A stretch of DNA of 64,000 bases, from positions 1 through 64,000 of the forward strand of contig NZ_JAGGNU010000056.1 of the NCBI RefSeq assembly GCF_018614915.1, written 5' to 3'. The first letter of the stretch is position 1; the number at the start of each line of letters is the position of its first letter. Below, piece after piece: positions 53,247 to 63,944 of the stretch. Under the pieces are notes generated by a model, which ran no database searches, was not told where the DNA came from, and saw nothing but the letters and a program-made list of their open reading frames with translations. This DNA comes from Variovorax paradoxus. GTDB taxonomy: Bacteria > Pseudomonadota > Gammaproteobacteria > Burkholderiales > Burkholderiaceae_C. A program made the translations under genes and the position numbers.

Positions 53247-55160
53247 TTACGTTCGTTGTCCAAGCTCCACCAAACGGTTGCCGGGGATCTCGAAATAGTC
53301 CGACGCACGCCCTGCATTGCGCTGCAGCCAGCCGAACAAGACCCGGCGCACGGGATTCATGCCCGACAAGGGCGTGTCGCCCAGCGAAGCGCGGGAGACG
53401 AAGTACGAGGTGCTCATCGATTCGCAGGCCAGCCCCTGCTGGTACGCCAGGATGCGGATGAATTCGGGTACGTCGGGCCGCTCCATGAAGCCATGGCGCG
53501 CGGTGACGACCCACACGCCGTGCCCGAGCGAGCGCGCCTCGATGCGCTGCCGCGCGTCGATCCGCGGCGTGTCGCACGACATCACGCGCAGCACGATCAC
53601 CTGCTCGTGCAGCACCTGGTTGTGCTTGAGGTTGTGCAGGAGTGCGTGCGGCACCGCGTCGGCATCGGCATTGAGGAACACCGCGGTGCCGCGCACCCGG
53701 TGCGGCATGTTGGCCGCGAGCGATTCGACGAAGGGCGCGAGCGGCATGCTCTGGGCCGCGGCAGCCTCCAGCCCCATGCGCCGCCCCTTGGCCCAGGTGG
53801 TGAACAGCACCATCACGAGCACCGCCACCGCCAGCGTGAGCCAGCCGCCATCGGCGACCTTGAGGCTGTTGGCGATCACGAAGGTGATGTCGATCACCGC
53901 GAAGGCCAGCACGCCGGCAACGACCGCGACACGGTTCCAGTGCCACAGCCGGTAAGCGACCAGGCCGGCCAGCAGCGTGGTCGCGACCATCGTGATCGAG
54001 ACCGCGATGCCGTAGGCCGCCGACAACGCGCTCGAGCTGCGAAAGCCCAGCACCACCAGCAACACGCCGGCCATCAGCAGCCAGTTGACCGCGGGCACGT
54101 AGACCTGGCCGATCGCCTCGCCCGAGGTCTGCACCACGCGCATGCGCGGCAGGTAGCCCATGCGCATCGCCTGCGCGGTGAGCGAGAAGGCGCCCGAGAT
54201 CACCGCCTGCGATGCGATCACCGTCGCCATGGCGGCCAGCACCACCATCGGCAGCACGCCCCATGCGGGGAACAGGCGAAAGAAGGGGTTGTCGATCGCG
54301 GACGGATTCGCGAGCACCAGCGCGCCCTGCCCGAAATAGTTGAGCACCAGTCCGGGCATGGCGACGAAGAGCCAGGCCAGCCGGATAGGCCGGGCGCCGA
54401 AATGCCCCATGTCGGCATAGAGCGCTTCGCCGCCGGTGAAGGCCAGGAACACCGCGCCCAGCACCGCGAGCGACTGCGCGCGGTACGTGGCCAGGAAGCC
54501 GATCGCGTAGCGCGGGTCGAGCGCCGCCAGCACCTGCGGCTGCTGCAGCACCTGCCACAAGCCAGCGACTGCGAGCACGGCGAACCACAGCAGCATCAAC
54601 GGCCCGAAGATCTTGCCGACCAGGCCCGTGCCCTTGCGCTGCACGGCGAACAGGCCGACGAGGATCGCGATCGTGATCGGGATCACGAAATGCTTCAGCG
54701 CATGCGCCTGCACTTCCAGGCCCTCGACAGCCGACAGCACCGAGATGGCCGGCGTGATCAGGCAGTCGCCGTAGAACATCGCGGCGCCCACGAGGCCCAG
54801 CACGCCGACCATCTGCCAGACCCAGGGCCGCGTGCCCGGCCCGGCGACCGCGTTGCGCGCCAGCGCCTGCAGCGCGAGGATGCCGCCTTCGCCGTCGTGG
54901 TCGGCGCGCAGCACGAACACCACGTACTTCAGCGTCACCACGAACGTCAGGCCCCAGAACACCAGCGAGAGCAGGCCCAGCACCGCGTCCGGCGAGAAAG
55001 GCACGCCGTGCTCGGGATTCAGCGTCTCCTTGAAGGCATAGAGCGGCGAAGTGCCGATGTCGCCGAAGACCACCCCCAGCGCGGCGATCAGGAGCACAGG
55101 CCCGCCCTTCGGATGCGCGGCGGTGTCGGCAGGGCTCAGCGTCTGCGCGGAGGAGTCCAT
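53247..55160 (-). CDS. kup: Low-affinity potassium transporter Kup
   Basis: A 637-aa K+/H+ symporter of the KUP/HAK/KT family. The N-terminal GVVFGDIGTSPLYAFKE signature is intact, 12 hydrophobic segments cover residues 20-460, and a cytoplasmic C-terminal domain follows. ATG at 55160 has AGGAG-like bases in the right region; the longer open frame to the left overlaps hpnC on the other strand and is noise. Divergent from hpnC with 59 nt between. Confidence 0.96.
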   Translation of the reverse strand: MDSSAQTLSPADTAAHPKGGPVLLIAALGVVFGDIGTSPLYAFKETLNPEHGVPFSPDAVLGLLSLVFWGLTFVVTLKYVVFVLRADHDGEGGILALQALARNAVAGPGTRPWVWQMVGVLGLVGAAMFYGDCLITPAISVLSAVEGLEVQAHALKHFVIPITIAILVGLFAVQRKGTGLVGKIFGPLMLLWFAVLAVAGLWQVLQQPQVLAALDPRYAIGFLATYRAQSLAVLGAVFLAFTGGEALYADMGHFGARPIRLAWLFVAMPGLVLNYFGQGALVLANPSAIDNPFFRLFPAWGVLPMVVLAAMATVIASQAVISGAFSLTAQAMRMGYLPRMRVVQTSGEAIGQVYVPAVNWLLMAGVLLVVLGFRSSSALSAAYGIAVSITMVATTLLAGLVAYRLWHWNRVAVVAGVLAFAVIDITFVIANSLKVADGGWLTLAVAVLVMVLFTTWAKGRRMGLEAAAAQSMPLAPFVESLAANMPHRVRGTAVFLNADADAVPHALLHNLKHNQVLHEQVIVLRVMSCDTPRIDARQRIEARSLGHGVWVVTARHGFMERPDVPEFIRILAYQQGLACESMSTSYFVSRASLGDTPLSGMNPVRRVLFGWLQRNAGRASDYFEIPGNRLVELGQRT

Positions 55161-55219
55161 GGTGTAAGGGTGAGCTGCGGCGCATCGATCGTACAGCGCG
55201 GTACACGACAATCCGGCGC

Positions 55220-56134
55220 GTGTCCTCGCCGCCCCACCCCATCGCCGCCCCGGCGCCCTCGCACTACGAGAATTTTCCAGTCGCCTCCTGGCTGTGCCCG
55301 CCGCACCTGCGGCCGCCCATTGCCGCGATCTATGCCTTTGCGCGCACGGCCGACGACATCGCCGACGAGGGCGGGGCCGGTGCGGCCGAGCGGCTGGATG
55401 CACTGCGTGCCTTCCGCGCCGATCTCGCGGCTGCGGCCCGCGGCGCTGCGCCATCGGCGCGCTGGCCCGAGGTCTTCGGCCCGCTCGCCCAGGCCATGCG
55501 CAGCTTCACGCTGCCCGAAGCGCTCCTGGCCGACCTGCTCTGCGCCTTCATGCAGGACATCGAGAAGACTCGCGACGGCAGCGGCTACGCCGACCGCGCC
55601 GAACTGCTCGACTACTGCCGCCGCTCGGCCAATCCGATCGGCCGGCTGCTGCTGCACCTCTACGGCGTGGACGACGCGCGCGCGCTCGCGCAGAGCGACG
55701 CCATCTGCAGCGCACTGCAGCTCATCAACTTCTGGCAGGACCTGGGCGTGGACCTGCCGCGCGGCCGCTTCTACCTGCCGCAGGCCGACAGCATTTCGCA
55801 TGGCCTGGGCACGCGGGATTTCGAAGGCTTCAGACCGCTGGCGCCAGCCGCACCGCCACCGGCTGCGATCGCGCTGGTCCAAAGCGAGGTGGACTGGGCA
55901 CGCACGCTGATGCACGAAGGCGCACCGCTCGTGCACCGCCTGCCGGGCCGCGCGGGCTGGGAGCTGCGCCTCGTCGTGCAGGGTGGGCTGCGCATCCTCG
56001 ACAAGATCGAGCAGCTCGGCTGCGACAGCTTCTCGCGGCGTCCGACGATCGGCAAGGGCGATGCGGCGCTCCTGGCCTGGCGCGCCTTCAGGATGCGGAG
56101 ACAATCCCCCGCGATGAAGAGTTTTTCACCATGA
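55220..56134 (+). CDS. hpnC: HpnC, hydroxysqualene synthase
   Basis: A 304-aa member of the squalene/phytoene synthase family. It has the aspartate-rich motifs TADDIADE (first) and NFWQDLGVDLPRGR (second). In the HpnCDE route, HpnC turns presqualene diphosphate into hydroxysqualene, for hopanoid synthesis. The start is GTG at 55220. It overlaps hpnD by 4 nt. Confidence 0.92.
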   Translation: MSSPPHPIAAPAPSHYENFPVASWLCPPHLRPPIAAIYAFARTADDIADEGGAGAAERLDALRAFRADLAAAARGAAPSARWPEVFGPLAQAMRSFTLPEALLADLLCAFMQDIEKTRDGSGYADRAELLDYCRRSANPIGRLLLHLYGVDDARALAQSDAICSALQLINFWQDLGVDLPRGRFYLPQADSISHGLGTRDFEGFRPLAPAAPPPAAIALVQSEVDWARTLMHEGAPLVHRLPGRAGWELRLVVQGGLRILDKIEQLGCDSFSRRPTIGKGDAALLAWRAFRMRRQSPAMKSFSP

Positions 56135-56970
56135 CGCCCGAGCAGTACGTCCAGGACAAGGCTGCCGCCTCGGGCAGCAGTTTCTATTACGCCTTCCTGT
56201 TCCTGCCGAAGCCGCGGCGCGCCGCCATCACGGCCTTCTATGCCTTCTGCCGCGAGATCGACGACGTGGTCGACGAGGTCAGCGACCCCGGCGTCGCGGC
56301 CACCAAGCTGGCCTGGTGGCGCGCGGAGGTCTCGCAATCCTTCGCGGGCCAGCCGCACCATCCGGCGATGCAGGCGCTGATGCCGCATGCCAAGGTCTAC
56401 GGCATCGAGGAACGCCAGCTGCACGAGGTGATCGACGGCTGCCAGATGGACCTGGACCAGACCCGCTACCTGGACTTCCAGGCCCTGAAGCGCTATTGCC
56501 ACCTGGTGGCCGGCGTGGTGGGCGAAGGCGCGGCGCGCATCTTCGGCCAGACCGAAGCGCAGACCACCGACTATGCCCACAGGCTGGGCCTGGCGCTGCA
56601 GCTGACCAACATCATTCGCGACGTCGGCGAGGATGCGCTGCGCGGGCGCATCTACCTGCCGGTCAACGAGCTGCAGCAGTTCGACGTCAAGGCGCACGAG
56701 ATCCTGAACCGCCTGCACTCGGAGCGCTTCGTCGCGCTCATGAAATTCCAGGCCGCGCGCGCGCATGCGGCCTACGACGAGGCGCTCGCGCTGCTCCCCA
56801 CGGCCGACCGGCGGGCCCAGAAGCCGGGCCTGATGATGGCCAGCATCTACCGCACGCTGCTGTGCGAGATCGAGCGCGACGACTTCCAGGTGCTGCAGCA
56901 GCGCGTGAGCCTGACGCCCGTGCGCAAGCTCTGGCTCGCGTGGCGCGTGCAGGCACTGGACAAGCTTTGA
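56131..56970 (+). CDS. hpnD: HpnD, presqualene diphosphate synthase
   Basis: A 279-aa squalene/phytoene synthase family enzyme with REIDDVVDEV and IIRDVGEDALRGRIYLP motifs. It condenses two farnesyl diphosphates to presqualene diphosphate, the first step of the HpnCDE squalene route. ATG at 56131 overlaps hpnC by 4 nt, and its stop overlaps hpnE (TTGA). Confidence 0.95.
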   Translation: MTPEQYVQDKAAASGSSFYYAFLFLPKPRRAAITAFYAFCREIDDVVDEVSDPGVAATKLAWWRAEVSQSFAGQPHHPAMQALMPHAKVYGIEERQLHEVIDGCQMDLDQTRYLDFQALKRYCHLVAGVVGEGAARIFGQTEAQTTDYAHRLGLALQLTNIIRDVGEDALRGRIYLPVNELQQFDVKAHEILNRLHSERFVALMKFQAARAHAAYDEALALLPTADRRAQKPGLMMASIYRTLLCEIERDDFQVLQQRVSLTPVRKLWLAWRVQALDKL

Positions 56971-58171
56971 GCCGCATCGCGGTCATCGGCGCCGGCTGGG
57001 CTGGCCTCGCCTGCGCGATCGAGGCGACGCGCGCCGGCCATGCGGTGACGCTGTTCGAAGCCGCGCGCACCCTGGGCGGCCGCGCACGCGCACTGCCGGC
57101 GCAGTTGCCCGACGGCCGGCCGGTGATGCTGGACAACGGCCAGCACATCATGGTCGGCGCCTACAGCGCGACGCTGGCGCTGATGCGCGAGCTCGGCATC
57201 GATCCCGGCGCCGTGCTGCATCGCATGCCGCTCACGCTGCGCTTCGCCGACGGCGACGGCCTGCAGCTTCCGCACTGGCCGCCGCCGCTGGACCTGCTGG
57301 CCGGCATCCTCGGCGCACGCGGCTGGTCCTGGCGCGACAAGCTGGCGCTGGCGCGCAGCGCGCTGGGCTGGCGGCTGAACGGCTTTCGCTGCGATCCCGG
57401 CAGCTCGGTTTCCGCCCTCTGTGCACCGCTGACGCCGCGCGTCATGGCCGAGCTGATCGAGCCGCTGTGCATCTCGGCACTCAACACGCCGATCGAAGAT
57501 GCGAGCGGCGAGGTCTTTCTGCGCGTGCTGCACGATGCCCTGTTCGCAGGGCGCGGCGGCGCCGACCTGCTGCTGCCGCGCGTCGACCTCGGCACGCTGC
57601 TGCCGGACGGCGCGCAACGCTGGCTGCTCCAGCACGGCGCCGAGATCCGCAGCGGCGTGCGCGTGCAAGCCCTCGCGCGCGGCCCGGCGCTCTGGCAGAT
57701 CGATGGCGAGCGCTTCGAGCGCGTGGTGCTCGCCTGCCCACCATGGGAAGCCGCGCGCCTGGCCGCTAGTGCGGCGCTGCCGGAGACATCGGCCTGGTCG
57801 CAGACGGCCCAGGCGCTGCAGCATGAAAGCATCGCTACCGTGTACGCCACGGGCGGCACCGCCTTGCGCGCACCGCTGCTGGCGCTGCGCGCCGGGGCGG
57901 GCGCGCCGGCGCAGTTCGTCTTCGACCGCGGGCAGCTCGGCGGGCCACCCGGCCTGTTGGCCTTCGTGGTCAGCGCCAGCAAGGACGAGCGCGAGATCCT
58001 GCAACAGCAGGTGCTGGCGCAGGCGCGCGACCAGCTCGGCCTGGCGGCCTTGCAACCGGTGCAGACCGTGGTGGAACGCCGCGCCACCTTCGCCTGCACG
58101 CCGGCGCTCGCGCGCCCCCGGGCGCAGGTGGGGCCGGGCCTCGTGGCCTGCGGCGACTACGTCGAAGGCCC

Positions 58172-59587
<1,416 letters not shown>

Positions 59588-59600
59588 GGCAGGGAGCCGG

Positions 59601-60917
59601 CTAGAAGGACATCGGCAGCCGGACGGTCAATGTGAGGTCGGGCGTGTCCCGCGTCAGGCCGGCTCCAACGGACACGTTCAGCGAGGTCTTGTCGCTGATC
59701 CGGTACGAGTAGCCCAGCATCAGGGTCGAGAGCTGCGTGCGCACCGAGGTCATGACGGGCATGCCGTTCTGCTTCGTCTTGCCGATGGAGTTCAGCTCCA
59801 CGCCGAGGCTGAAGGACGAGCGCTCGTTGAGTGCCAGGCCCATGCCGAAATTGACGCCGAAGACATTGCCGGGCTTGACCTCGCCGATGAACTCGCGCTC
59901 GCCGTTCAGCACCAGGCGGCTCAGGTTGTCGCGGCCGAAGTTGTGCGTATAGGTGAAGCTGCCGAAGAACACCGCCGGATCGGTGGGCAGCAGCCAGGTC
60001 AGACCGGTCTGCAGCGAATAGAAGCCCGACCCCGTGGGCAGGTCCAGCGGCAGGCCCGTGCCCGTCGTGTTGCCGATGCAGCGCGTCACGCAGTCGGTCA
60101 CCACTTCGAACGGGTCCTTGCCGGTGCGGGTCTTGAAGCGCAGCGAGCCGATCATGTAGGGCCAGTTGCCCTTGCCCTCGTTCAGCTGGTAGCGCGCCGC
60201 GAGCTCGATGTCGCCGATCGAGCGGCCGCTGGTCTCGAACACCCGCTCGTTCGCGGAGCCGGTGAAGAGCTCGCGGCTGATGGTGGAGTCGGAGCGATAG
60301 ACGTACGGGACCTTCGCTTCCAGCTCGAGCCGGTTGGTGACGCCCCAGCGGCCGGCGAGCGCGGCGGTCAGTGTGTTGCGCTTGACCTCGCGCACGTCGA
60401 CCAGGCCGATCAGCAAGGCGGGGATCACGGTGTAGCCCACCAGCGCGACGCGGTTGTTCGACGAATAGGCGTACTGCAGAGAAGGCTCGAGGACGTACCG
60501 CCCGCGCGGCGTGAGGATGCCGGGTTGATCGAAGATCGGCGCCACCTCCGGCACCGAAGGCGCATCGGCGCTGGGCGCCACACCGACCCGCACCGGACGC
60601 GGACCGGTGTCGGCGACTGCGGTCGCCGCGGGCTTGCTCACGGGGGGTGGGGGTGGTGCGCTGCGCGCTTCCTGGGTCTGCAGGCGCTCCTGCAACGCGC
60701 GGTACCGGGCCTCCTGCTCCTGCGCCTGTTGCCGCAGCGCCTCGATCTGGCGCCCCTGTTCGGTCAGCTGCTGCTGCAGCGTTTCCATGCGCTTGTCCGC
60801 GCTCCTGGCGGGCGATGTGCCCTGCGCCTGCGCCATGGCGCCCGACCAGGCCAGGGAAGAGCACGCAAGAAACGCAAGCGCCCTGTGCCTCTGCCGGGAT
60901 GTCTCCAATGTCTCCAT
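59601..60917 (-). CDS. FapF-like outer-membrane barrel with N-terminal coiled coil
   Basis: A 438-aa secreted protein. A signal peptide (about 1-31) is followed by a heptad-rich coiled coil (KRMETLQQQLTEQGRQIEA... to about 85), a Pro/Ala linker, and from about 135 a beta-barrel with alternating aromatic strands ending in Phe (TLTVRLPMSF), as in outer-membrane proteins. This order matches FapF, the export channel of Pseudomonas Fap amyloid. ATG at 60917 has GGGAGG upstream. It is divergent from the amyloid-like gene and 13 nt before the sigma-54 activator. Confidence 0.75.
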   Translation of the reverse strand: METLETSRQRHRALAFLACSSLAWSGAMAQAQGTSPARSADKRMETLQQQLTEQGRQIEALRQQAQEQEARYRALQERLQTQEARSAPPPPPVSKPAATAVADTGPRPVRVGVAPSADAPSVPEVAPIFDQPGILTPRGRYVLEPSLQYAYSSNNRVALVGYTVIPALLIGLVDVREVKRNTLTAALAGRWGVTNRLELEAKVPYVYRSDSTISRELFTGSANERVFETSGRSIGDIELAARYQLNEGKGNWPYMIGSLRFKTRTGKDPFEVVTDCVTRCIGNTTGTGLPLDLPTGSGFYSLQTGLTWLLPTDPAVFFGSFTYTHNFGRDNLSRLVLNGEREFIGEVKPGNVFGVNFGMGLALNERSSFSLGVELNSIGKTKQNGMPVMTSVRTQLSTLMLGYSYRISDKTSLNVSVGAGLTRDTPDLTLTVRLPMSF

Positions 60918-61475
60918 GTCCACCTCCCTTGTTGTTCCCTCGGGGGTTGAATGTCGCGCGCCAGCGTAAACGCATCTTTCAAAGTGTGGCAAGGTGCAAG
61001 TTGAAAACAAAGGTAATGAAGACGAGCCGGCATTTCAGCTGTCTCAGATCTGATGCAGTTCGTCGGGGCCACAGATGCATCGTCGAAATGCGTGCAGTGC
61101 AGCGCAAGCCCTTGCTGCACAACATCGGCGGCCCTCGACGAAGCAATCCGACCGCTCGGCAGACCGTCACACGAATGAGACAGCGCGCGCGTGCCATTGC
61201 CTGGCCCGACCACAAAGTCCATCAAGGCGAAAGCACTACAGCACGTGCGATCCGTCCTACGCAACCGTCAAGGCGCTGTGACAAATCGTTCGATTCAAGG
61301 CTGTGCACGAGCCCGCGGAAAGCACACGGCCGTCGCGGCGCCATGGTCTTCTCTCTCGGAGGTCCGGCCCACGCAACAGGGACTGCGATCCGCTGGCATC
61401 GAAGTTGCACGACGTGCTCTGAATTGCGGCGACGCAACTCATCCTCGCTTTGTCACGTCAACAAATGGAGACCCT
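60918..61475. other. 558-nt divergent control region
   Basis: It separates the outer-membrane barrel gene (minus) and the amyloid-like gene (plus). It holds the sigma-54 promoter at 61394-61409. Its open frames are shadows. The length fits upstream activator sites. Confidence 0.6.
61394..61409 (+). promoter_or_regulatory. Sigma-54 promoter (-24/-12)
   Basis: TGGCAT, 5 nt, TTGCA matches the consensus TGGCAC-N5-TTGCA with one change and correct GG/GC spacing. It lies 66 nt before the ATG at 61476. Confidence 0.75.
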
Positions 61476-62297
61476 ATGAAGAAGACACTTCTGGCTTCGG
61501 CCATCACGGTTGCATTCGGGTTCAGCGGTGCGGCGTTCGCCAACGACACGGACCAACTCGCGGTTCAATTGACCGGCGAAGGCAACAACACGAGCACGAA
61601 CACCAGCACGTCCAGCAGCACGAGGACCAGCACCAGCACGCGCACCTCGTCCCGCAGCGACAGCAGCACCAACAAGGATTCGGGTGACGCCTACACCGGC
61701 GCTGCACGGTCCGCCGCGTTGAACAACGGCTCCACCGGCACCTTCAGCAATGCCTTCAACGTGACGAAGGCGACCGCCACCAGCAACCTGACCGGCGTGG
61801 TCACGGGCAACAGCGTCTACAACATCGGCAACCAGGCCTACAACACCGGCTCCGCCGCGGGCGGCGCCGGCAACGGCGGCTATGGCGGCGTCGGTCGCGG
61901 CGGCTCGGCCTCCGGCACCGGTACCGGCGGCAACGGCGCGGTCGGTGCGACTGGCGGCAATGCCTCCAACGGCGCCATCAGCCATGGCAGCGCGACCAAC
62001 GGCAGCGCCAGCAACGGGAACAACACCGCGGGCAGCGGCGGTGCGGGCGGTGCGGGCGGCGCGGGCAACGGCGGCACCAACACCGGCCAGGGCGGCACGG
62101 GCGGTGTGGGCGAAGGCGGCACCGGCGGCGCCGGCGGGACCAACACGGTCAATGCAGGGACCTTCAACATGTCCAACACCATGACCAGTGTCGGACAGTC
62201 GGCCGCCGGCATCATGATCGCGAACCAGAACAGCGGCTTCTCGTCGCTGGTTCAGCAAAGCGTGAACGTGCAGGCCAACCTGGCCGTCGGCCGCTAG
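61476..62297 (+). CDS. Amyloid-like secreted Gly/Ser/Thr/Asn-rich protein
   Basis: A 273-aa protein with a Sec signal peptide (to about residue 22), then a Ser/Thr/Arg low-complexity stretch (about 38-65), an Asn/Ala-rich region, a long Gly-rich region (about 128-225, GGxGxGG repeats) and a conserved-looking C-terminus (NTVNAGTFNMSNTMTSVGQ to SLVQQSVNVQANL). GGAG precedes the ATG. Composition and neighbours suggest the main fibre or matrix subunit of a Fap-like system. Sequence identity to FapC is not obvious by eye. Confidence 0.7.
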   Translation: MKKTLLASAITVAFGFSGAAFANDTDQLAVQLTGEGNNTSTNTSTSSSTRTSTSTRTSSRSDSSTNKDSGDAYTGAARSAALNNGSTGTFSNAFNVTKATATSNLTGVVTGNSVYNIGNQAYNTGSAAGGAGNGGYGGVGRGGSASGTGTGGNGAVGATGGNASNGAISHGSATNGSASNGNNTAGSGGAGGAGGAGNGGTNTGQGGTGGVGEGGTGGAGGTNTVNAGTFNMSNTMTSVGQSAAGIMIANQNSGFSSLVQQSVNVQANLAVGR

Positions 62298-62325
62298 GCC
62301 CAGCGCCGGCCATCGCCGCCGTGCA

Positions 62326-62343
62326 GCCCGCAGCGATGCGGGC
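62326..62343 (+). promoter_or_regulatory. Stem-loop between major and minor subunit genes
   Basis: GCCCGCA and TGCGGGC pair around GCGA with no T-run, 29 nt after the stop of the amyloid-like gene. Such hairpins often lower expression of downstream genes relative to a major subunit. Confidence 0.5.
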
Positions 62344-62380
62344 CGCACGGTGGAGGCCGGCTCGCTCACCGGAGAGACAC

Positions 62381-62728
62381 ATGAGATCGATCGCACTCTT
62401 CGGGTCCATCGGCCTGGTAGCGGTGTTCATGCTGGCCGAGAGCGCTGCGGCGCAGACCTCGGTGGTGCCGAACGACACGACGGCTTTTTCCAAACCCGTG
62501 GACTCGGCGGTGCTGGCGGGCTACCGCGGCGGCAGTCAGCTCGTGCACAACGAGATGGAACTGAGCGGCACCACGGCCGACAACACGGCCCGCAACGTCA
62601 ACACGGGCAGCAACGCCATCAGCGCAGGTTCGTTCGCGAACATGACCGGTTTGCCGGTCGTGATCCAGAACACCGGCGCCAACGTGCTGATCCAGAACGC
62701 CGTGATCCTTCACCTGCAGATGAACTGA
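62381..62728 (+). CDS. Small secreted protein with a double-glycine-like site, minor subunit candidate
   Basis: A 115-aa protein with a Sec signal peptide (to about residue 24). VLAGYRGG (residues 44-51) has the Gly-Gly and hydrophobic -4 and -7 positions of C39 peptidase sites. The remaining part, with NVNTGSNAISAGSFAN and VIQNTGANVLIQNAV, is Asn/Gln/Gly-rich with short repeats, as in amyloid or curli-like subunits. A GGAGA site precedes the ATG. It may be a nucleator or minor fibre subunit. Confidence 0.7.
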   Translation: MRSIALFGSIGLVAVFMLAESAAAQTSVVPNDTTAFSKPVDSAVLAGYRGGSQLVHNEMELSGTTADNTARNVNTGSNAISAGSFANMTGLPVVIQNTGANVLIQNAVILHLQMN

Positions 62729-62739
62729 GGGTGGGCGCC

Positions 62740-63420
62740 ATGCGCGGCCTGTTGCTGTTCCTCGCCCTCTTCGCAACGGCCGGTCCTGCGCCGGGCCAGC
62801 TGGCGCACCTGCCGTCCATGGGCGCGGGCGACGTGATCATGCCGGTCGTCAGCATGCGGCAGGCGCGCCTGGCCGGCACCCTGCTGCAGAAGTTCGACTT
62901 CAGCTGCGGATCGGCGGCGGTCGCCACGCTGCTCACGCACCACTACGGCTACCCGGTCACGGAGCAGGTGGTGTTCGAGGAGATGTACGCCCGCGGCGAC
63001 AAGAAGAAGATCCACCGCGAGGGCTTCTCGCTGCTCGACATGAAGCGCTTTCTGGCTGCGCACGGCTTCGAGGCCGACGGCTTCGAGCAGCCGCTGGACA
63101 AGCTCAACGAGGCGCGCATTCCGGCCATCGTGCTGATCAACGAGAACGGCTACCACCATTTCGTGGTGGTCAAGGGCGTGCAGGCCGACCGGGTGCTGAT
63201 CGGCGATCCGGCGCAAGGCACGCGCGCGATGCCGCGCCGGACCTTCGAGGCCAACTGGAAGAACAGCCTGCTGTTCGTGATCCACAACCGCATGGAGTCG
63301 GCCCGCTTCAACCTGGCCGCCGATTGGCGCGTGGCGCCGCGCGCGCCGCTGGGCGGCGGCGTCAGCCGGGAAGGCCTGAGCCACATCACCATGCCCAAGC
63401 TGGGGCCGGGAGAGTTCTGA
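62740..63420 (+). CDS. Periplasmic C39 family peptidase, FapD-like
   Basis: A 226-aa secreted cysteine peptidase with a signal peptide (about 1-19). The C39 triad is visible: C56 in KFDFSCGSAAVATLL, H140 in YHHFVVVKG and D156 in LIGDPAQG. It is a stand-alone domain, not fused to an ABC transporter, as in FapD of the Fap system. It probably cleaves the RGG sites of the two small secreted proteins encoded on either side. GTG at 62731 is an alternative start. It overlaps the next gene by 1 nt. Confidence 0.85.
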   Translation: MRGLLLFLALFATAGPAPGQLAHLPSMGAGDVIMPVVSMRQARLAGTLLQKFDFSCGSAAVATLLTHHYGYPVTEQVVFEEMYARGDKKKIHREGFSLLDMKRFLAAHGFEADGFEQPLDKLNEARIPAIVLINENGYHHFVVVKGVQADRVLIGDPAQGTRAMPRRTFEANWKNSLLFVIHNRMESARFNLAADWRVAPRAPLGGGVSREGLSHITMPKLGPGEF

Positions 63421-63902
63421 TGCGTGCCGTGCGCCTGCTCTGCCTCCTGCTCGCCCTGGCGCTGTGCCTGCCGGCGCATGCCGACGCGGTGTGGGAGGCC
63501 GTGAGCGCGCGGACGCTGGATGGCCTGCGCGGCGGCTTCGACGTGGGCGGCGGCCTGCTGGTCAGCTTCGGCATCACGCGGGCCGTCTACGTCAACGGCA
63601 ACCTGGTCACCCAGACCACGCTCGACTTCGGCCGCTTGTCGGCGCTGACGCCGGCCCAGGCCGCGCAGCTCAACCAGCAGATGGCGGCACTGAACCTGGT
63701 GCAGAGCGGCCCCGGCAACAGCGTCGACCCGGATGTCCTGTCGACGGGCGCCGGCACCATCATCCAGAACACGCTGAACAACCAGCACATCGTGAACCAG
63801 ACCGTGATCAATGCGCGCAGCAACGCGATGGGCATGGTCAAGAGCCTCAACATCCAGAACACGCTGAACGACGCCCTCACGCGTTCTGCGGCCCCGCGCT
63901 GA
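63420..63902 (+). CDS. Small secreted protein with a double-glycine-like site
   Basis: A 160-aa protein starting in a TGATG overlap. A signal peptide (to about residue 22) is followed by RTLDGLRGG (31-39), matching the RGG site in the gene at 62381 with Leu at -4 and -7. Beyond it come GGGLLVSFGITRAVYVNGNLV and a C-terminal Asn/Gln-rich repeat region (TIIQNTLNNQ, LNIQNTLND). It is probably exported, cleaved by the C39 peptidase and part of, or a chaperone for, the surface fibre. Confidence 0.75.
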   Translation: MRAVRLLCLLLALALCLPAHADAVWEAVSARTLDGLRGGFDVGGGLLVSFGITRAVYVNGNLVTQTTLDFGRLSALTPAQAAQLNQQMAALNLVQSGPGNSVDPDVLSTGAGTIIQNTLNNQHIVNQTVINARSNAMGMVKSLNIQNTLNDALTRSAAPR

Positions 63903-63944
63903 GTGCCCCTTCGACTGTAGAAGTTCCGCCGAATCGATGAGGCG

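Noticed and set aside
53221..55242. Long minus frame overlapping kup
   Set aside because: Arg/Ala/Gly-rich product typical of a shadow frame in high-GC DNA. kup has full family motifs.
60985..61010. Second sigma-54 promoter for the outer-membrane barrel gene (minus strand)
   Set aside because: TTGCAC and GCCAC elements are present but their spacing and order do not fit -24/-12.
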